A stretch of 64,000 bases of DNA from NCBI RefSeq assembly GCF_009497775.1, contig NZ_CP031012.1, forward strand, positions 3,100,001 to 3,164,000. The letters run 5' to 3'. The DNA comes from Alcaligenes faecalis (GTDB lineage: Bacteria > Pseudomonadota > Gammaproteobacteria > Burkholderiales > Burkholderiaceae_B). Shown here one piece after another: positions 34,801-42,929 of the stretch. The first letter of the stretch is position 1. Every line of letters begins with the position of its first letter. The notes below the pieces were generated by a model. That model saw nothing but the letters and a program-made list of their open reading frames with translations. It was not told the origin of the DNA and searched no databases. The translations under genes and the position numbers were made by a program.

Positions 34801-37795
34801 TGGCACTTACATGCCAGCCTTGAGCAGCGTATTTGATCGCATCGTGCACCGTGTTTTCTCCGGTATCACCGATATTGCTCATGCTCAGATTGCCGTTGGG
34901 GGCCAGCGTGGCATTACCACCCAAGATGTTTTTCGTGGTGTTGGCCACATTACCCAGCACCGAATTCGTGGCATACAACTGGCTGCCATTGATCGCATCC
35001 GTGCTGCTCGCACCGATCCGGCCTGCGGCCACATTCGTCACAGTGCGTTTTTCCTGCTCCGTGCCCACGCTGACGGTAGCAACAGGACGATCCCCGGCAA
35101 AGTTACCGTAGTTCAGTCCGTTCAAAGAAGCATTCGAAGTGCCAACTGCGTTTGCTGTCTCTGCACCATCACCCAGAGCTACCGAGCGTGCATTGCCTGC
35201 ACGTGCGCCCTGACCAATAGCGACGGCACGGTCGGCCGTGCTGCGGGAACCGTCACCCAGCGCAATCGCCTGCCGCTCAAGAGCCCAAGCGTCACGACCT
35301 TGTGCAATCGATGCCTCGCCAAAGGCATGAGCGCCCTTGCCCTGTGCCTGTGCATAATCAGCGGTGGCCTGAGCTTCGCGACCTACCGCAATGCTGCTAT
35401 TGAACTCGGCAACGGAGTCCGTACCCAACGCAATGGAGTCGCGGTTTCTGTCCTGATTTTCTACATCAGGACTGGACTGGCCAGAGCGAGCACGCGTGCC
35501 CATGGCAATACCACGTGTCGCAAAGGCCTGGGCATCCGTACCGCTGGCCTGGGCATCACCCGCAGCCGCACGCGACCGGGTGCCAAAGGCCATGGCGTCA
35601 TTGGCTGTTGCCGTTGCATTGCTACCCTGCGCGATACCGCGAGCCGCATTCACCACCGAGTTTTTACCGATCACAATCCCTTCCACTGCTGTGGAACTGG
35701 ATTCTGTACCAATCACAATCGAATTCTCGACAGAGGGACCATTTGCCTGGCGATCCGTATAGGAATCCCGACCAATCACGATGGAGTTCTTGTCACGGCT
35801 AACGACGTGCGTACCAATCGCCACACCGCTCTCGTCTCGCGCCTCGGATTGGGAGTTACCAATAGTCGTGGAGTTCATCCCCAGACCCTTGATGTTGTGC
35901 CCCATCACTACAGAGGACGCCCCTTCTGCCCCAGCCATATGCCCAATGGCGACCGAGTCTTTCTCCTTGGCAGTCGCATCCGGGCCGATGGCAATCGAAT
36001 CAATGGCGGTAGCAGCGGCACCGTTATTATTCTTGTTGCCCTTGTCCACACCACCATCATTGACACTGAAGTAACGAGGCTTGCTGTCGGCAATCTGCTG
36101 ACCCCAATCGTCACCGACCTTCTCGGCCAGCTTCTCGTAGTCCACTGTCGCGCCCAGCGTTACCTGATCCACAGCCGATTGCAGCTGGCGCACGTTCACG
36201 GCATCCGTATCATTGGCACCGTCTTCCACGTTCACGATACGACGTGTGAAATCACTGCCTGCCTGGCTGCTGCCAACAGAAACAGCACTTCCCGTGAAGC
36301 CTTTATTGGTGAACCGGCCCAGACCAGACACATCGCTTTGTGCGGCATGAGAGTTCAAACCCAGGGCCACAAAATTGCTATCCGCATGTGCATTAGGACC
36401 AATGGCTGTACCCGTTCCCAATGCCGTTGTCTGACGGCCCACTGCGACCCCGGTATTCCCGGCAATCGCCTTGTACCCAATCGCCACGCCTTCTGTGTCA
36501 GCGCCGGAGTCCTCACCTATACCAATCGCACGGTTTGATGTAAGCCCTTGATTAGCATTCTTACCCAGACTGACGTTGCCATCTCCTAAAAGATTCAGAC
36601 CGGCACTGTGGCCCAACGCCACGTTATCGTTACCATTTACACCATTGCCGGTGCCATCACCCAGCGCCACATTGAACTGACCTTTGACGTTCTGACCACT
36701 GGCCTGACCGATGGCAATATTGTGCGAACGATCACCCGGCAGATGATTGCCAGTTGCCCGGCCAGCACCATTACCGATAGAGATATTGTTGTCCGCATCG
36801 GCCTGCGCACCCAGACCCAAGGCGATACCGTTGGCGCCACTGGCCTGTGCTTGCGTACCCAAGGCAAGTGCATTGTTTCCGCCCGCCGCTGCTTCGCGAC
36901 CCACCGCAACGCTGGCCAGGCCGCTGCTCTGACTATCCTTGCCAATGGCAATGGCCGCTTCCGGCTTGGGTCGGCTGTCTGCACTGGCGACACGGGCACC
37001 GTCACCCAACGCAATGGCGCTTTCGGCATCCGCCAAAGCGCCTTGGCCTGCAGCGATACTGCGGTCACCCTCTGCCTTGGACTCAGGGCCAATGGCAATG
37101 GATGCTTCGCCGTTCGCCTCGGCGTCAGGCTGCTCCGAATTGGCGCGGAAATACTTCACGCCAGGATTCGTTTCATCGACTCCCAAAGCGGTCAGACGAT
37201 TGTTGATCGTGACCAAGTCCGCTTCGGCCGTTCCAATGCGAGTGCCCTGCGCCGTAATGGCCGTTTCATTGTTCGTTATACGGCCAGCATGGTCCGTAAT
37301 GGCAGTCTGGTTATCGGCCAGTTTGGTCGCATGGTCAGCAATCGCAGCTTCATTGCCAGCGACCTTGCCTTCCAGCACGCCAATCTTGCCAGTGTTGGTC
37401 TGTACGTCAGCAGAAGTAGCATTGAGCTGTGTCAGGGTTGCCACAGACTCACCACCCACCGTAATCTGATCGGCACTCAAGACACCGGAGATCGTCAGGT
37501 TGCTCAGCCCCACAATGCTGCCACCACCCGTAAACTGGATGGTGCCGCCTGGGCTGGTGAAGTGAATAAGGTTGTTCTGACCGTCGCCTGGGATCTCGAC
37601 CACCGCCCAGGCATTGCTCATCGCCAACGCACTTGCTGTCAGCAAGGCGAGCAATCCCATACGTGCGGAAAAAGACGAACGCTTTCCCCCTGTGACGCAA
37701 GAAGAACTGCGCTTCCCTTTGGCTTTCTTATGCTCTGAAACGGCAACGAATGTCCCGGTTTTCTCATTCCAGATGGCTTTATAGACGTGATTCAT
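31820..37795 (-). CDS. Trimeric autotransporter adhesin (YadA/Hia type)
   Basis: Surface adhesin of 1991 residues. It starts with an ESPR extended signal region (MNHVYKAIWNEKTGTFVAVS) and signal peptide to about residue 63. A YadA-like head of many SxAIGxxA repeats covers about 220-900 and includes neck-type sequences such as DTDAVNVRQL. The stalk contains two nearly identical tandem 223-residue blocks. The last ~95 residues form the coiled stalk and YadA anchor, ending in GIGYQW with the terminal aromatic. Such proteins trimerise, insert a 12-strand barrel and mediate adhesion, autoagglutination or biofilm. ATG at 37795 overlaps the EAL gene stop; a longer upstream reading is rejected because ESPR begins here. 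Confidence 0.95.
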   Translation of the reverse strand: MNHVYKAIWNEKTGTFVAVSEHKKAKGKRSSSCVTGGKRSSFSARMGLLALLTASALAMSNAWAVVEIPGDGQNNLIHFTSPGGTIQFTGGGSIVGLSNLTISGVLSADQITVGGESVATLTQLNATSADVQTNTGKIGVLEGKVAGNEAAIADHATKLADNQTAITDHAGRITNNETAITAQGTRIGTAEADLVTINNRLTALGVDETNPGVKYFRANSEQPDAEANGEASIAIGPESKAEGDRSIAAGQGALADAESAIALGDGARVASADSRPKPEAAIAIGKDSQSSGLASVAVGREAAAGGNNALALGTQAQASGANGIALGLGAQADADNNISIGNGAGRATGNHLPGDRSHNIAIGQASGQNVKGQFNVALGDGTGNGVNGNDNVALGHSAGLNLLGDGNVSLGKNANQGLTSNRAIGIGEDSGADTEGVAIGYKAIAGNTGVAVGRQTTALGTGTAIGPNAHADSNFVALGLNSHAAQSDVSGLGRFTNKGFTGSAVSVGSSQAGSDFTRRIVNVEDGANDTDAVNVRQLQSAVDQVTLGATVDYEKLAEKVGDDWGQQIADSKPRYFSVNDGGVDKGNKNNNGAAATAIDSIAIGPDATAKEKDSVAIGHMAGAEGASSVVMGHNIKGLGMNSTTIGNSQSEARDESGVAIGTHVVSRDKNSIVIGRDSYTDRQANGPSVENSIVIGTESSSTAVEGIVIGKNSVVNAARGIAQGSNATATANDAMAFGTRSRAAAGDAQASGTDAQAFATRGIAMGTRARSGQSSPDVENQDRNRDSIALGTDSVAEFNSSIAVGREAQATADYAQAQGKGAHAFGEASIAQGRDAWALERQAIALGDGSRSTADRAVAIGQGARAGNARSVALGDGAETANAVGTSNASLNGLNYGNFAGDRPVATVSVGTEQEKRTVTNVAAGRIGASSTDAINGSQLYATNSVLGNVANTTKNILGGNATLAPNGNLSMSNIGDTGENTVHDAIKYAAQGWHVSANGAATANVKPGGSVDFSNTDGNIDITRTGTDLAFNLADDLTVGNSITVGDTVINGDSVTVGDTVVNGDSITTNNLTVQGETRLGDNFVVNNAGDVIYKGNEVATQADGLSFAGNTGSTIAKTLGDDTPLTLSGELAAGEESTGANLRVDSDGNKLNLVMAQNLTDINSITINNGGPVINGDGINMGGKKITNLDAGTDDTDAVNVSQLKEVSDVANAGWNISANGAAAENVKPGASVDFSNTDGNIDITRTGTDLAFNLADDLTVGNSITVGDTIINGDSVTVGDTVVNGDSITTNNLTVQGETRLGDNFVVNNAGDVIYKGNEVATQADGLSFAGNTGNTIAKTLADNTPLTISGELAEGEESTGANLRVDSDGNKLNLVMAQNLTDINSITINNGGPVINGNGINMNGKKITNLAAGTDDTDAVNVSQLKDVEEVANAGWNISANGGATENVKPGASVDFSNTDGNINITRDGTDLAFNLNKDIDLGADGSLTTGNTVVNNDGLTVDDGAGNKTSTTAAGTTVSNAAGDKTTVGAGSITVADAAGNSTAIGSTQVVVGGANQITINGDTGRIGGLTNLTWDPDNYTSGQAATEDQLKQVSDVASAGWNVTDEQGNSANIGPNGQVAFVGDKNVTVEQTGTDDSGQVEVKLNKDIDLGADGSLKTGDTLINNAGVAVGNDVHLGNTGLTINNGPSITLAGINAGDMRITNVAAGRNPTDAVNYGQLQPIESFIGLDGNGSFAYNGGQHTSLKDVLDSMHWNVEAPTDGKDGGNNGGSNGNGSGSTGGGNNGSGDGTPIHNGNTVGFVEGDNIVISKTDRVNDAGQTIGADIKVSVSQDLKVNSITAVNVHADEIQINNGGPIINENGINMSGKHITNVAAGVNDTDAVNVSQLNQVAGNLQGQINNIRHDINRLDNRLSAGVAAAMATASLPQAYLPGKHMMSMAGGTWRGESGMAIGFSGITDNGKWVYKLSGNTTSRGDYGGAVGIGYQW
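33476..34813 (-). repeat. Two tandem 669-bp repeats in the adhesin stalk
   Basis: Units 33476-34144 and 34145-34813 encode near-identical 223-residue blocks (from GWNISANGA to the next copy), in frame and differing at scattered positions. Homologous recombination between them would shorten or lengthen the stalk without a frameshift. Confidence 0.9.
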
Positions 37796-39081
37796 CTCTG
37801 TTCCTGATCCTTTAAGGAATACGTGTTGAGTGCTACGTGGGTGTGGGTAGGGTTGAAACTGTCTCGAACGCACAAAGGCTCCGCCCCCTCCCAGGGGGGC
37901 AGGACGCAGGGAGGTTCTATGAGGTAGCCTTGGACGGCGTGCACGCCGGCATCGACGCTCAACTGGAGATCCAGGGCCGTCTCGATTCCTTCGGCGATGA
38001 CGTATTGGCTGATGCCGCGCGAGGCATGAACCCAAGAATGAAGGGCCGCAATGCCGTCCCTCTCCCGTGCCTGATGCACCAGGGACTTATCGATTTTTAT
38101 GACGTGAGGACGGATCTGCCGGGCCAGATCCAAAGTGTTGAATCCGGTCCCGATATCATCAATGGCCACTTTGCAGCCCAGGCCGCGCAAGGTACGCAGC
38201 AAGCTGGCGGCGGCTTCCTGATCAAAGACAGAAGCCGTTTCGGTAATTTCCAGAGTCAAGCGACTGGCCAGCTGCGGCGCACCGCGCAGCACGGCAATCA
38301 GCAGCCGCCACCACGGCCCATACTGCAAAGACAAGGGGGAAATATTGCAGGCCAGGTGAATATCCGGATAACGCTCCAGCACCTGTAGCACCGACCACAG
38401 AACGCTGGCATCCAGGCGTTCGGTCACATGCAGCCGCTCTATGGCCTGAACAACCGACGCACAAGAAACCGGCTCCGTGCTGGCCTGTGCATCGTCCCAG
38501 CGCAACAGCACTTCGTAGTACAGAACTTGCTCGCAGTCCTGCACAAACACCACCGGCTGAAATGACAGGGCAACCTTCTCGTCCCGCATGTCTGCAAAGA
38601 AACGGGTCGCCAGAGCCATATCGCGTCGCGTCTGCTCGCAAACGGGGGGCTGGACTTCGGAAAAAGCAATGGTGCTGGCCAGAGAATGCAAATGAGACAG
38701 GCAAACCGGCTGATCACCCGATGCCTCTACCCAGGCTGGAACCACGCTGACCAGAATGCGGTCCGAGCCGCAACGCACGGGCTCGTAACACAGCGCCGCC
38801 TTGACGCGTTCCAGGAACAGGTCCTTGTCGAACTGGGTGGGCAGACGGCAATCCGTCAAGCCAATCAACACCACCTGATCAAGTACCAGAATGTCGCTGC
38901 GCGCAACGCCATAAGGACGCAGACGCTCCTGAATGGCGGACAAAAAGGCTTGCTGGAACAGGCGCGCATCATAGGCCTGGGCAAGCGATGCCAGGCTGCG
39001 CAAACCTAAAAGCAAGTAGCTGCTTGAAGGAGTAACTTGCTGCAACCAGCAGGACAAGGACTCTACCGATCGGGCGCTCAT
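37792..39081 (-). CDS. EAL-domain c-di-GMP phosphodiesterase
   Basis: Protein of 429 residues: N-terminal ~150 residues without a recognised sensor, then an EAL domain (about 165-395). The signature is EVL (YYEVLLRW, Glu190), with Asn246, Glu278, the DDIGTGF pair (Asp308, Asp309), Lys329, AEGIE (Glu364) and QGY (Gln384) all present, so hydrolysis of c-di-GMP to pGpG is likely. No membrane segment or GGDEF domain. Its TGA overlaps the adhesin ATG by 4 bp, so the two are translationally coupled. It probably links local c-di-GMP level to adhesin output. Confidence 0.9.
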   Translation of the reverse strand: MSARSVESLSCWLQQVTPSSSYLLLGLRSLASLAQAYDARLFQQAFLSAIQERLRPYGVARSDILVLDQVVLIGLTDCRLPTQFDKDLFLERVKAALCYEPVRCGSDRILVSVVPAWVEASGDQPVCLSHLHSLASTIAFSEVQPPVCEQTRRDMALATRFFADMRDEKVALSFQPVVFVQDCEQVLYYEVLLRWDDAQASTEPVSCASVVQAIERLHVTERLDASVLWSVLQVLERYPDIHLACNISPLSLQYGPWWRLLIAVLRGAPQLASRLTLEITETASVFDQEAAASLLRTLRGLGCKVAIDDIGTGFNTLDLARQIRPHVIKIDKSLVHQARERDGIAALHSWVHASRGISQYVIAEGIETALDLQLSVDAGVHAVQGYLIEPPCVLPPWEGAEPLCVRDSFNPTHTHVALNTYSLKDQEQR

Positions 39082-39155
39082 TACGCGCCCCGCACCGTCG
39101 GTCGGTACCCTGGACGCTGAGCCTGAATCAGCGCCTGGCTTTCAACCGGGCAGCG

Positions 39156-39281
39156 GTCAAAAAGCCTCCTTTATGTCAACATCCATTCCATAACAAATAG
39201 ACACGTTTGTACGTGGAAATTACGCTGAAAAGGATCATTTCGATGCGCTATTCGGTTGGGACTAAAAGGAGGCTTCTTGTC
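39156..39281. repeat. Inverted repeat pair, candidate invertible segment
   Basis: Arms 39156-39172 and 39265-39281 match in inverted orientation at 15 of 17 positions (core AAAGGAGGCTT identical) and enclose 92 bp. The core AAAG-GAGG-CTTT is itself a partial dyad, as recombination sites of serine invertases are. It lies 75 bp upstream of the EAL gene and 375 bp before an invertase gene. Both arms also resemble ribosome sites, so chance is not excluded. Confidence 0.45.
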
Positions 39282-39528
39282 AAAATCGCAGGCCTATTTA
39301 CGCCTTTTCTTAACCATTGTTGACGCTTGCCTATGGCTGGCTGCAACGTTCTTCAGAAAGTGCATCAGCCAGACCTACTTCGTGTTGACACACTTGTGGC
39401 CGCCGCTAACACTTAATCAGTATCTGCATCTGAAACACAGCGTTAATAAAAAATTACGTAATAGTTTTTATTGCAGTACGAGCTACCTCAATCGCCGTTT
39501 ACGTGGCAGCAGGTTTGCATGCAGTTAG
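39277..39528 (+). CDS. Possible small membrane protein or gene remnant
   Basis: A TTG-start frame of 83 codons directly after AAAGGAGG (39265-39272). It begins LSKSQAYLRLFLTIVDACLW, with one hydrophobic stretch, then a polar, AT-rich remainder unlike the surrounding coding DNA. The first 30 residues faintly recall the N-terminus of polyprenyl-phosphate sugar transferases, so it might be a truncated remnant. Evidence for expression is only the ribosome site, which overlaps the inverted repeat. Confidence 0.25.
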   Translation: MSKSQAYLRLFLTIVDACLWLAATFFRKCISQTYFVLTHLWPPLTLNQYLHLKHSVNKKLRNSFYCSTSYLNRRLRGSRFACS

Positions 39529-39611
39529 TAAAACTTGACATCGCGTGGCCAACATTCCACTAGACCATCTTGGGTTTACTAACATCGATTGCACTGAGAT
39601 GCAGTCGACAG

Positions 39612-39625
39612 GGGGGGGGAGGGAG
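39612..39625. repeat. Poly-G tract upstream of the invertase gene
   Basis: Nine consecutive G residues followed by AGGGAGG, about 35 bp before the invertase start. Homopolymer G tracts are prone to slippage. An upstream frame (from 39545) reads through it into the invertase. Confidence 0.7.
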
Positions 39626-39655
39626 GCTGCGCTTTGCGCTAGGAAGATGGGTACT

Positions 39656-40219
39656 ATGAGTAAGAAATATGGATATGCACGCGTTTCAACACAGGATCAA
39701 AACCTGGACCTACAGATCGCGGCTTTAAAAAAGGTGAATTGTGATCATATCTATACGGATAGAGGAATATCCGGGGCTAAAGCCTCGCGTCCAGGCCTGA
39801 ATCATCTGCAGCGAAAACTGAAATCGGGCGACACGCTGATTGTCTGGCGTCTGGATAGACTGGGCAGGTCATTGCGCTATTTGGTCGACACCATTGATCG
39901 CCTGGGCAAAGAGAATATCCATTTCATTTCCCTGACGGAAAATATAGACACCACCACATCGGGCGGCAGATTGCTTTTTCATATGATGGCCGCCCTGGCC
40001 GAATTTGAACGATCGCTGATCAGCGAACGCACTCGCGCGGGAATGGCAGCGGCACGTGCCAATGGCAGACCACTAGGCAGACGCCCTGCCCTGTCCCCTG
40101 CCCAACACAAAGAAGCCCTTATTGCGCTGACCAATCAAGTACCGCTGGAAATCGTTGCGAAAAAATATGACGTACACCCCAGGACTATCCGCCGCATCAA
40201 AGCCACGGCCTCGTCGTAG
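39656..40219 (+). CDS. Serine recombinase, Gin/Hin-type DNA invertase
   Basis: Serine recombinase of 187 residues. Catalytic domain at about 4-135: YGYARVSTQDQN with nucleophile Ser11, RLDRLGRS, and LTENIDTTTSGGRLLFHMMAALAEFER, closer to Gin/Hin/Pin invertases than to Tn3 resolvases. The E-helix and short C-terminal helix-turn-helix (EIVAKKYDVHPRTIRRI) complete it, so it appears intact. Start ATG 39656 with AGGAAG upstream; ATG 39647 is an alternative. Divergent from the EAL/adhesin operon. Whether it inverts the nearby repeat-flanked segment is inference. Confidence 0.9.
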   Translation: MSKKYGYARVSTQDQNLDLQIAALKKVNCDHIYTDRGISGAKASRPGLNHLQRKLKSGDTLIVWRLDRLGRSLRYLVDTIDRLGKENIHFISLTENIDTTTSGGRLLFHMMAALAEFERSLISERTRAGMAAARANGRPLGRRPALSPAQHKEALIALTNQVPLEIVAKKYDVHPRTIRRIKATASS

Positions 40220-40293
40220 CGGTGACGGTACACAGTGCTTGAAGAAGCAAGACACACTGCCGCCAGGTTCAGCCTTGGCGGCATCACGGCTCT

Positions 40294-41496
40294 TTACTGC
40301 ACCAGCTGATTCATTTCGATAATCGGTAGCATCACGGCCAGCACAATCAGCAAGACCAAGCCCCCCATCAGCAGAATCATCAAGGGTTCCAACAAGGCGG
40401 TCATGGTCAGGGCCTTGCGCTCCAGTTCGGTCGACAAGGTCGTCGCGGCCCGATCCAGCATGGGGGCCAGTTCGCCGGTTTTTTCTCCGCTGGCAATCAG
40501 TTGCACTAATAGCGGCGGGAACAAGGCACTGCGCTGCAAGGCGGTCGCCAAAGGCAGACCCTCACGCACATGGATAGCGGCCTGATTCACGGCATCGCGC
40601 AAGGCCAGATTGGATACGGTGCGTCCAGCAGCTTCCAGAGCAGTCAGCAAGGCGACATTGCTACCAGCCAGAATGGCCAGCGTGGCGGCAAAGCGAGCAG
40701 TATCCACGCCCAGCAAATAGCCCCCCAGAACAGGCACGCTTAGCAGGCGTCGGTGAAAGGCCAGCCTCAAGGCTGGTTGTCGCAGCAGGAAAGCCACCAG
40801 CACGGCCGCCAATACCAGCACGACAAATAGCACAACGCCCCACTCGCGTAGCAGATCGCTGGCACTGATCATGACGCGGGTCAGCATGGGCAATTGTTGC
40901 TTGGCTTGGGTGAAGGCCCCCACCACTTGCGGGACGACATAACTCAGCAAGAACACCACCATCGCCACTGAAATCAGGCTGACGATGGCCGGGTAAATAA
41001 AGGCCGTCAGTACCTTGCCGCGCAAGGCTCCGCTGTCCTCGATGAAACTGGCCAGACGATCCAGCACTTGCTCCAGTTCGCCGGACTGTTCCCCTGCCCG
41101 TACCAAGGCCCGATAGATTTCCGGGAAGTCGCGCGGGTGATTGGCCAAGGCATCGCTCAGGCTTTGACCGGCACGAATATCAGCACGCAAGGCGGCCAGC
41201 AATTGCACCAAAGGCCGACGAGTCGCCTGCTCAATCACCACACCCAGGCTGGCCTCCAGAGACAAGCCTGCCGCCACCAGACTGGCTAACTGACGGGTCA
41301 GCCAGGATAACTCGGTACGACGCAAACCCGCACTGCGGGCACGGGCGGCGGCTCGGCTACGGCCCGCCTTCAGGGAAACCGTCAGCAACCCTCGGGACAG
41401 TAATTGCTGACGCGCCAGCCGTTCGCTCTCGGCCTCAAGCACACCCCGTTCGCTGCGTCCGGCCTGGTCCACCGCTTCATAGTGATAGGTACCCAT
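40294..41496 (-). CDS. gspF: Type II secretion inner-membrane platform protein GspF
   Basis: Platform protein of 400 residues with two GspF domains (about 65-190 and 270-390) and three membrane segments (near 170, 215 and 375). Typical sequences: MGTYHYEAVDQAG at the start, LASLVAAGLSLEASL, RAGEQSGELEQVLDRLA and SGEKTGELAPMLDRAA. It connects the GspE ATPase to pseudopilus assembly. Last gene of the minus-strand gsp operon, 14 bp after gspE. Confidence 0.95.
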   Translation of the reverse strand: MGTYHYEAVDQAGRSERGVLEAESERLARQQLLSRGLLTVSLKAGRSRAAARARSAGLRRTELSWLTRQLASLVAAGLSLEASLGVVIEQATRRPLVQLLAALRADIRAGQSLSDALANHPRDFPEIYRALVRAGEQSGELEQVLDRLASFIEDSGALRGKVLTAFIYPAIVSLISVAMVVFLLSYVVPQVVGAFTQAKQQLPMLTRVMISASDLLREWGVVLFVVLVLAAVLVAFLLRQPALRLAFHRRLLSVPVLGGYLLGVDTARFAATLAILAGSNVALLTALEAAGRTVSNLALRDAVNQAAIHVREGLPLATALQRSALFPPLLVQLIASGEKTGELAPMLDRAATTLSTELERKALTMTALLEPLMILLMGGLVLLIVLAVMLPIIEMNQLVQ

Positions 41497-41510
41497 GCTG
41501 TCTCGCCCCC

Positions 41511-42929
41511 CTATAACTCGCGCGTGACGCGCAATACTTCTTCAGGGGTACTGATGCCCTGCTCTACCCAACGCTGGGCATCTTCACGCAAGCTGCGCAT
41601 GCCCGATTCACGTGCGGCCTGACGCAAGGCGGGTTCAGCTCCGGCGGCATTCAACAAGTGCTGAGCGCGTTCGTCGATGCGATACAACTCGTGAATCCCG
41701 GTACGGCCTTGATAGCCCGTGTGGGCGCAATGCTCGCAACCATCCGGGCTGGCCCGGTACTGCCCATGTTCTGCTGGCTGACGGCAATGTCGGCACAACT
41801 TGCGTATCAGCCGCTGAGCCAGCACGCCACGCAAGGTGGAAGCCAGCAAGAAAGGCTCTACACCCATATCCACCAAACGGGTGGCAGCGGACACGGCATC
41901 GTTGGTGTGCAAGGTGGCCAGCACCAGGTGCCCCGTCAGGGAAGCCTGTACCGCAATCTGCGCGGTTTCCAGATCCCGAATTTCCCCGATCATGATGATG
42001 TCCGGATCCTGTCGCAATATGGCGCGCAAGGCACGTGCAAAGCTCAACTCAATACGGGGATTGACCTGCGTCTGGCCTACACCGGGCAAGTCATATTCAA
42101 TTGGATCTTCCACCGTCAGCACATTGCTGCGCGCCGTATCGACTCGCCCCAGAGCCGCATACAAGGTGGTGGTTTTACCGCTGCCGGTAGGCCCGGTAAC
42201 CAGCACAATGCCGTGTGGTTGATGAATCAGCTCGTCCAGTTGAGCCAGGATGTCCGGGGCCATGCCCAGACGCTCCAGCTCCAGTTGCCCGGCTGACTTG
42301 TCCAGCAAACGCATTACGGCGCGTTCGCCATGTCCGGTAGGCAGAATCGAGACACGCAGGTCCAGGGCCCTGCCCCCCACTTTCAGGGCAATACGGCCAT
42401 CTTGGGGCAGGCGTTTTTCGGCAATATCCAGACTGGCCATAATCTTGATACGGGACACCAAAGCACCATGCAAGGCTCGACGCGGGCTGACGATATCGCG
42501 CAAGCGGCCATCCACCCGGTAACGCACGACCGAATGGGTTTCATAAGGCTCCAGGTGAATGTCACTGGCACCGTCCCGCACCGCCTGGGTGAACAAGGCG
42601 TTGATCATGCGTATGACCGGCGCATCGTCCTGGTTTTCCAGCAAGTCGGTTACAGCGGGCAGTTCCTGCATCAGGCGATCCAGGTCCACCTCGTTGGCCG
42701 CCGCATCCACTACGCTGGCGGCATCATCTCCCTGCGCGTAACTGGCATCAATCAAGGTATCCAGTTCCGCATCCGGGACTTGCCGCTCGTCCAGCTCGGG
42801 ATAGCGTCGCCGCAATTCCACCAAGGCCCAATCCGGTGTACGTTCGCTAATCACCAGCGTGCCCACACCTTGCTGCTGCGTCAGCACCGCGCGATGCTGA
42901 CGTGCCCAGGAGTACGGCAGGCGGGTCAT
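41511..42929 (-). CDS. gspE: Type II secretion ATPase GspE
   Basis: Cytosolic hexameric ATPase of 472 residues powering pseudopilus extension. Short N-terminal GspL-binding domain, then Walker A (GPTGSGKTTT), Asp box, Walker B (DIIMIGEIRDLETA), and the tetracysteine zinc site (CRHC ... CEHC) of T2SS/T4P assembly ATPases. It overlaps gspD by 4 bp and precedes gspF. Complete. Confidence 0.96.
   Translation of the reverse strand: MTRLPYSWARQHRAVLTQQQGVGTLVISERTPDWALVELRRRYPELDERQVPDAELDTLIDASYAQGDDAASVVDAAANEVDLDRLMQELPAVTDLLENQDDAPVIRMINALFTQAVRDGASDIHLEPYETHSVVRYRVDGRLRDIVSPRRALHGALVSRIKIMASLDIAEKRLPQDGRIALKVGGRALDLRVSILPTGHGERAVMRLLDKSAGQLELERLGMAPDILAQLDELIHQPHGIVLVTGPTGSGKTTTLYAALGRVDTARSNVLTVEDPIEYDLPGVGQTQVNPRIELSFARALRAILRQDPDIIMIGEIRDLETAQIAVQASLTGHLVLATLHTNDAVSAATRLVDMGVEPFLLASTLRGVLAQRLIRKLCRHCRQPAEHGQYRASPDGCEHCAHTGYQGRTGIHELYRIDERAQHLLNAAGAEPALRQAARESGMRSLREDAQRWVEQGISTPEEVLRVTREL

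Noticed and set aside
37796..38035. N-terminal extension of the adhesin reading frame
   Set aside because: The frame stays open upstream, but this DNA codes for the EAL protein, and the ESPR signal begins exactly at ATG 37795.
39650..40219. Serine recombinase as evidence of a transposon or prophage
   Set aside because: No transposase, terminal repeats or phage genes nearby; the sequence fits an invertase, and neighbours are chromosomal.
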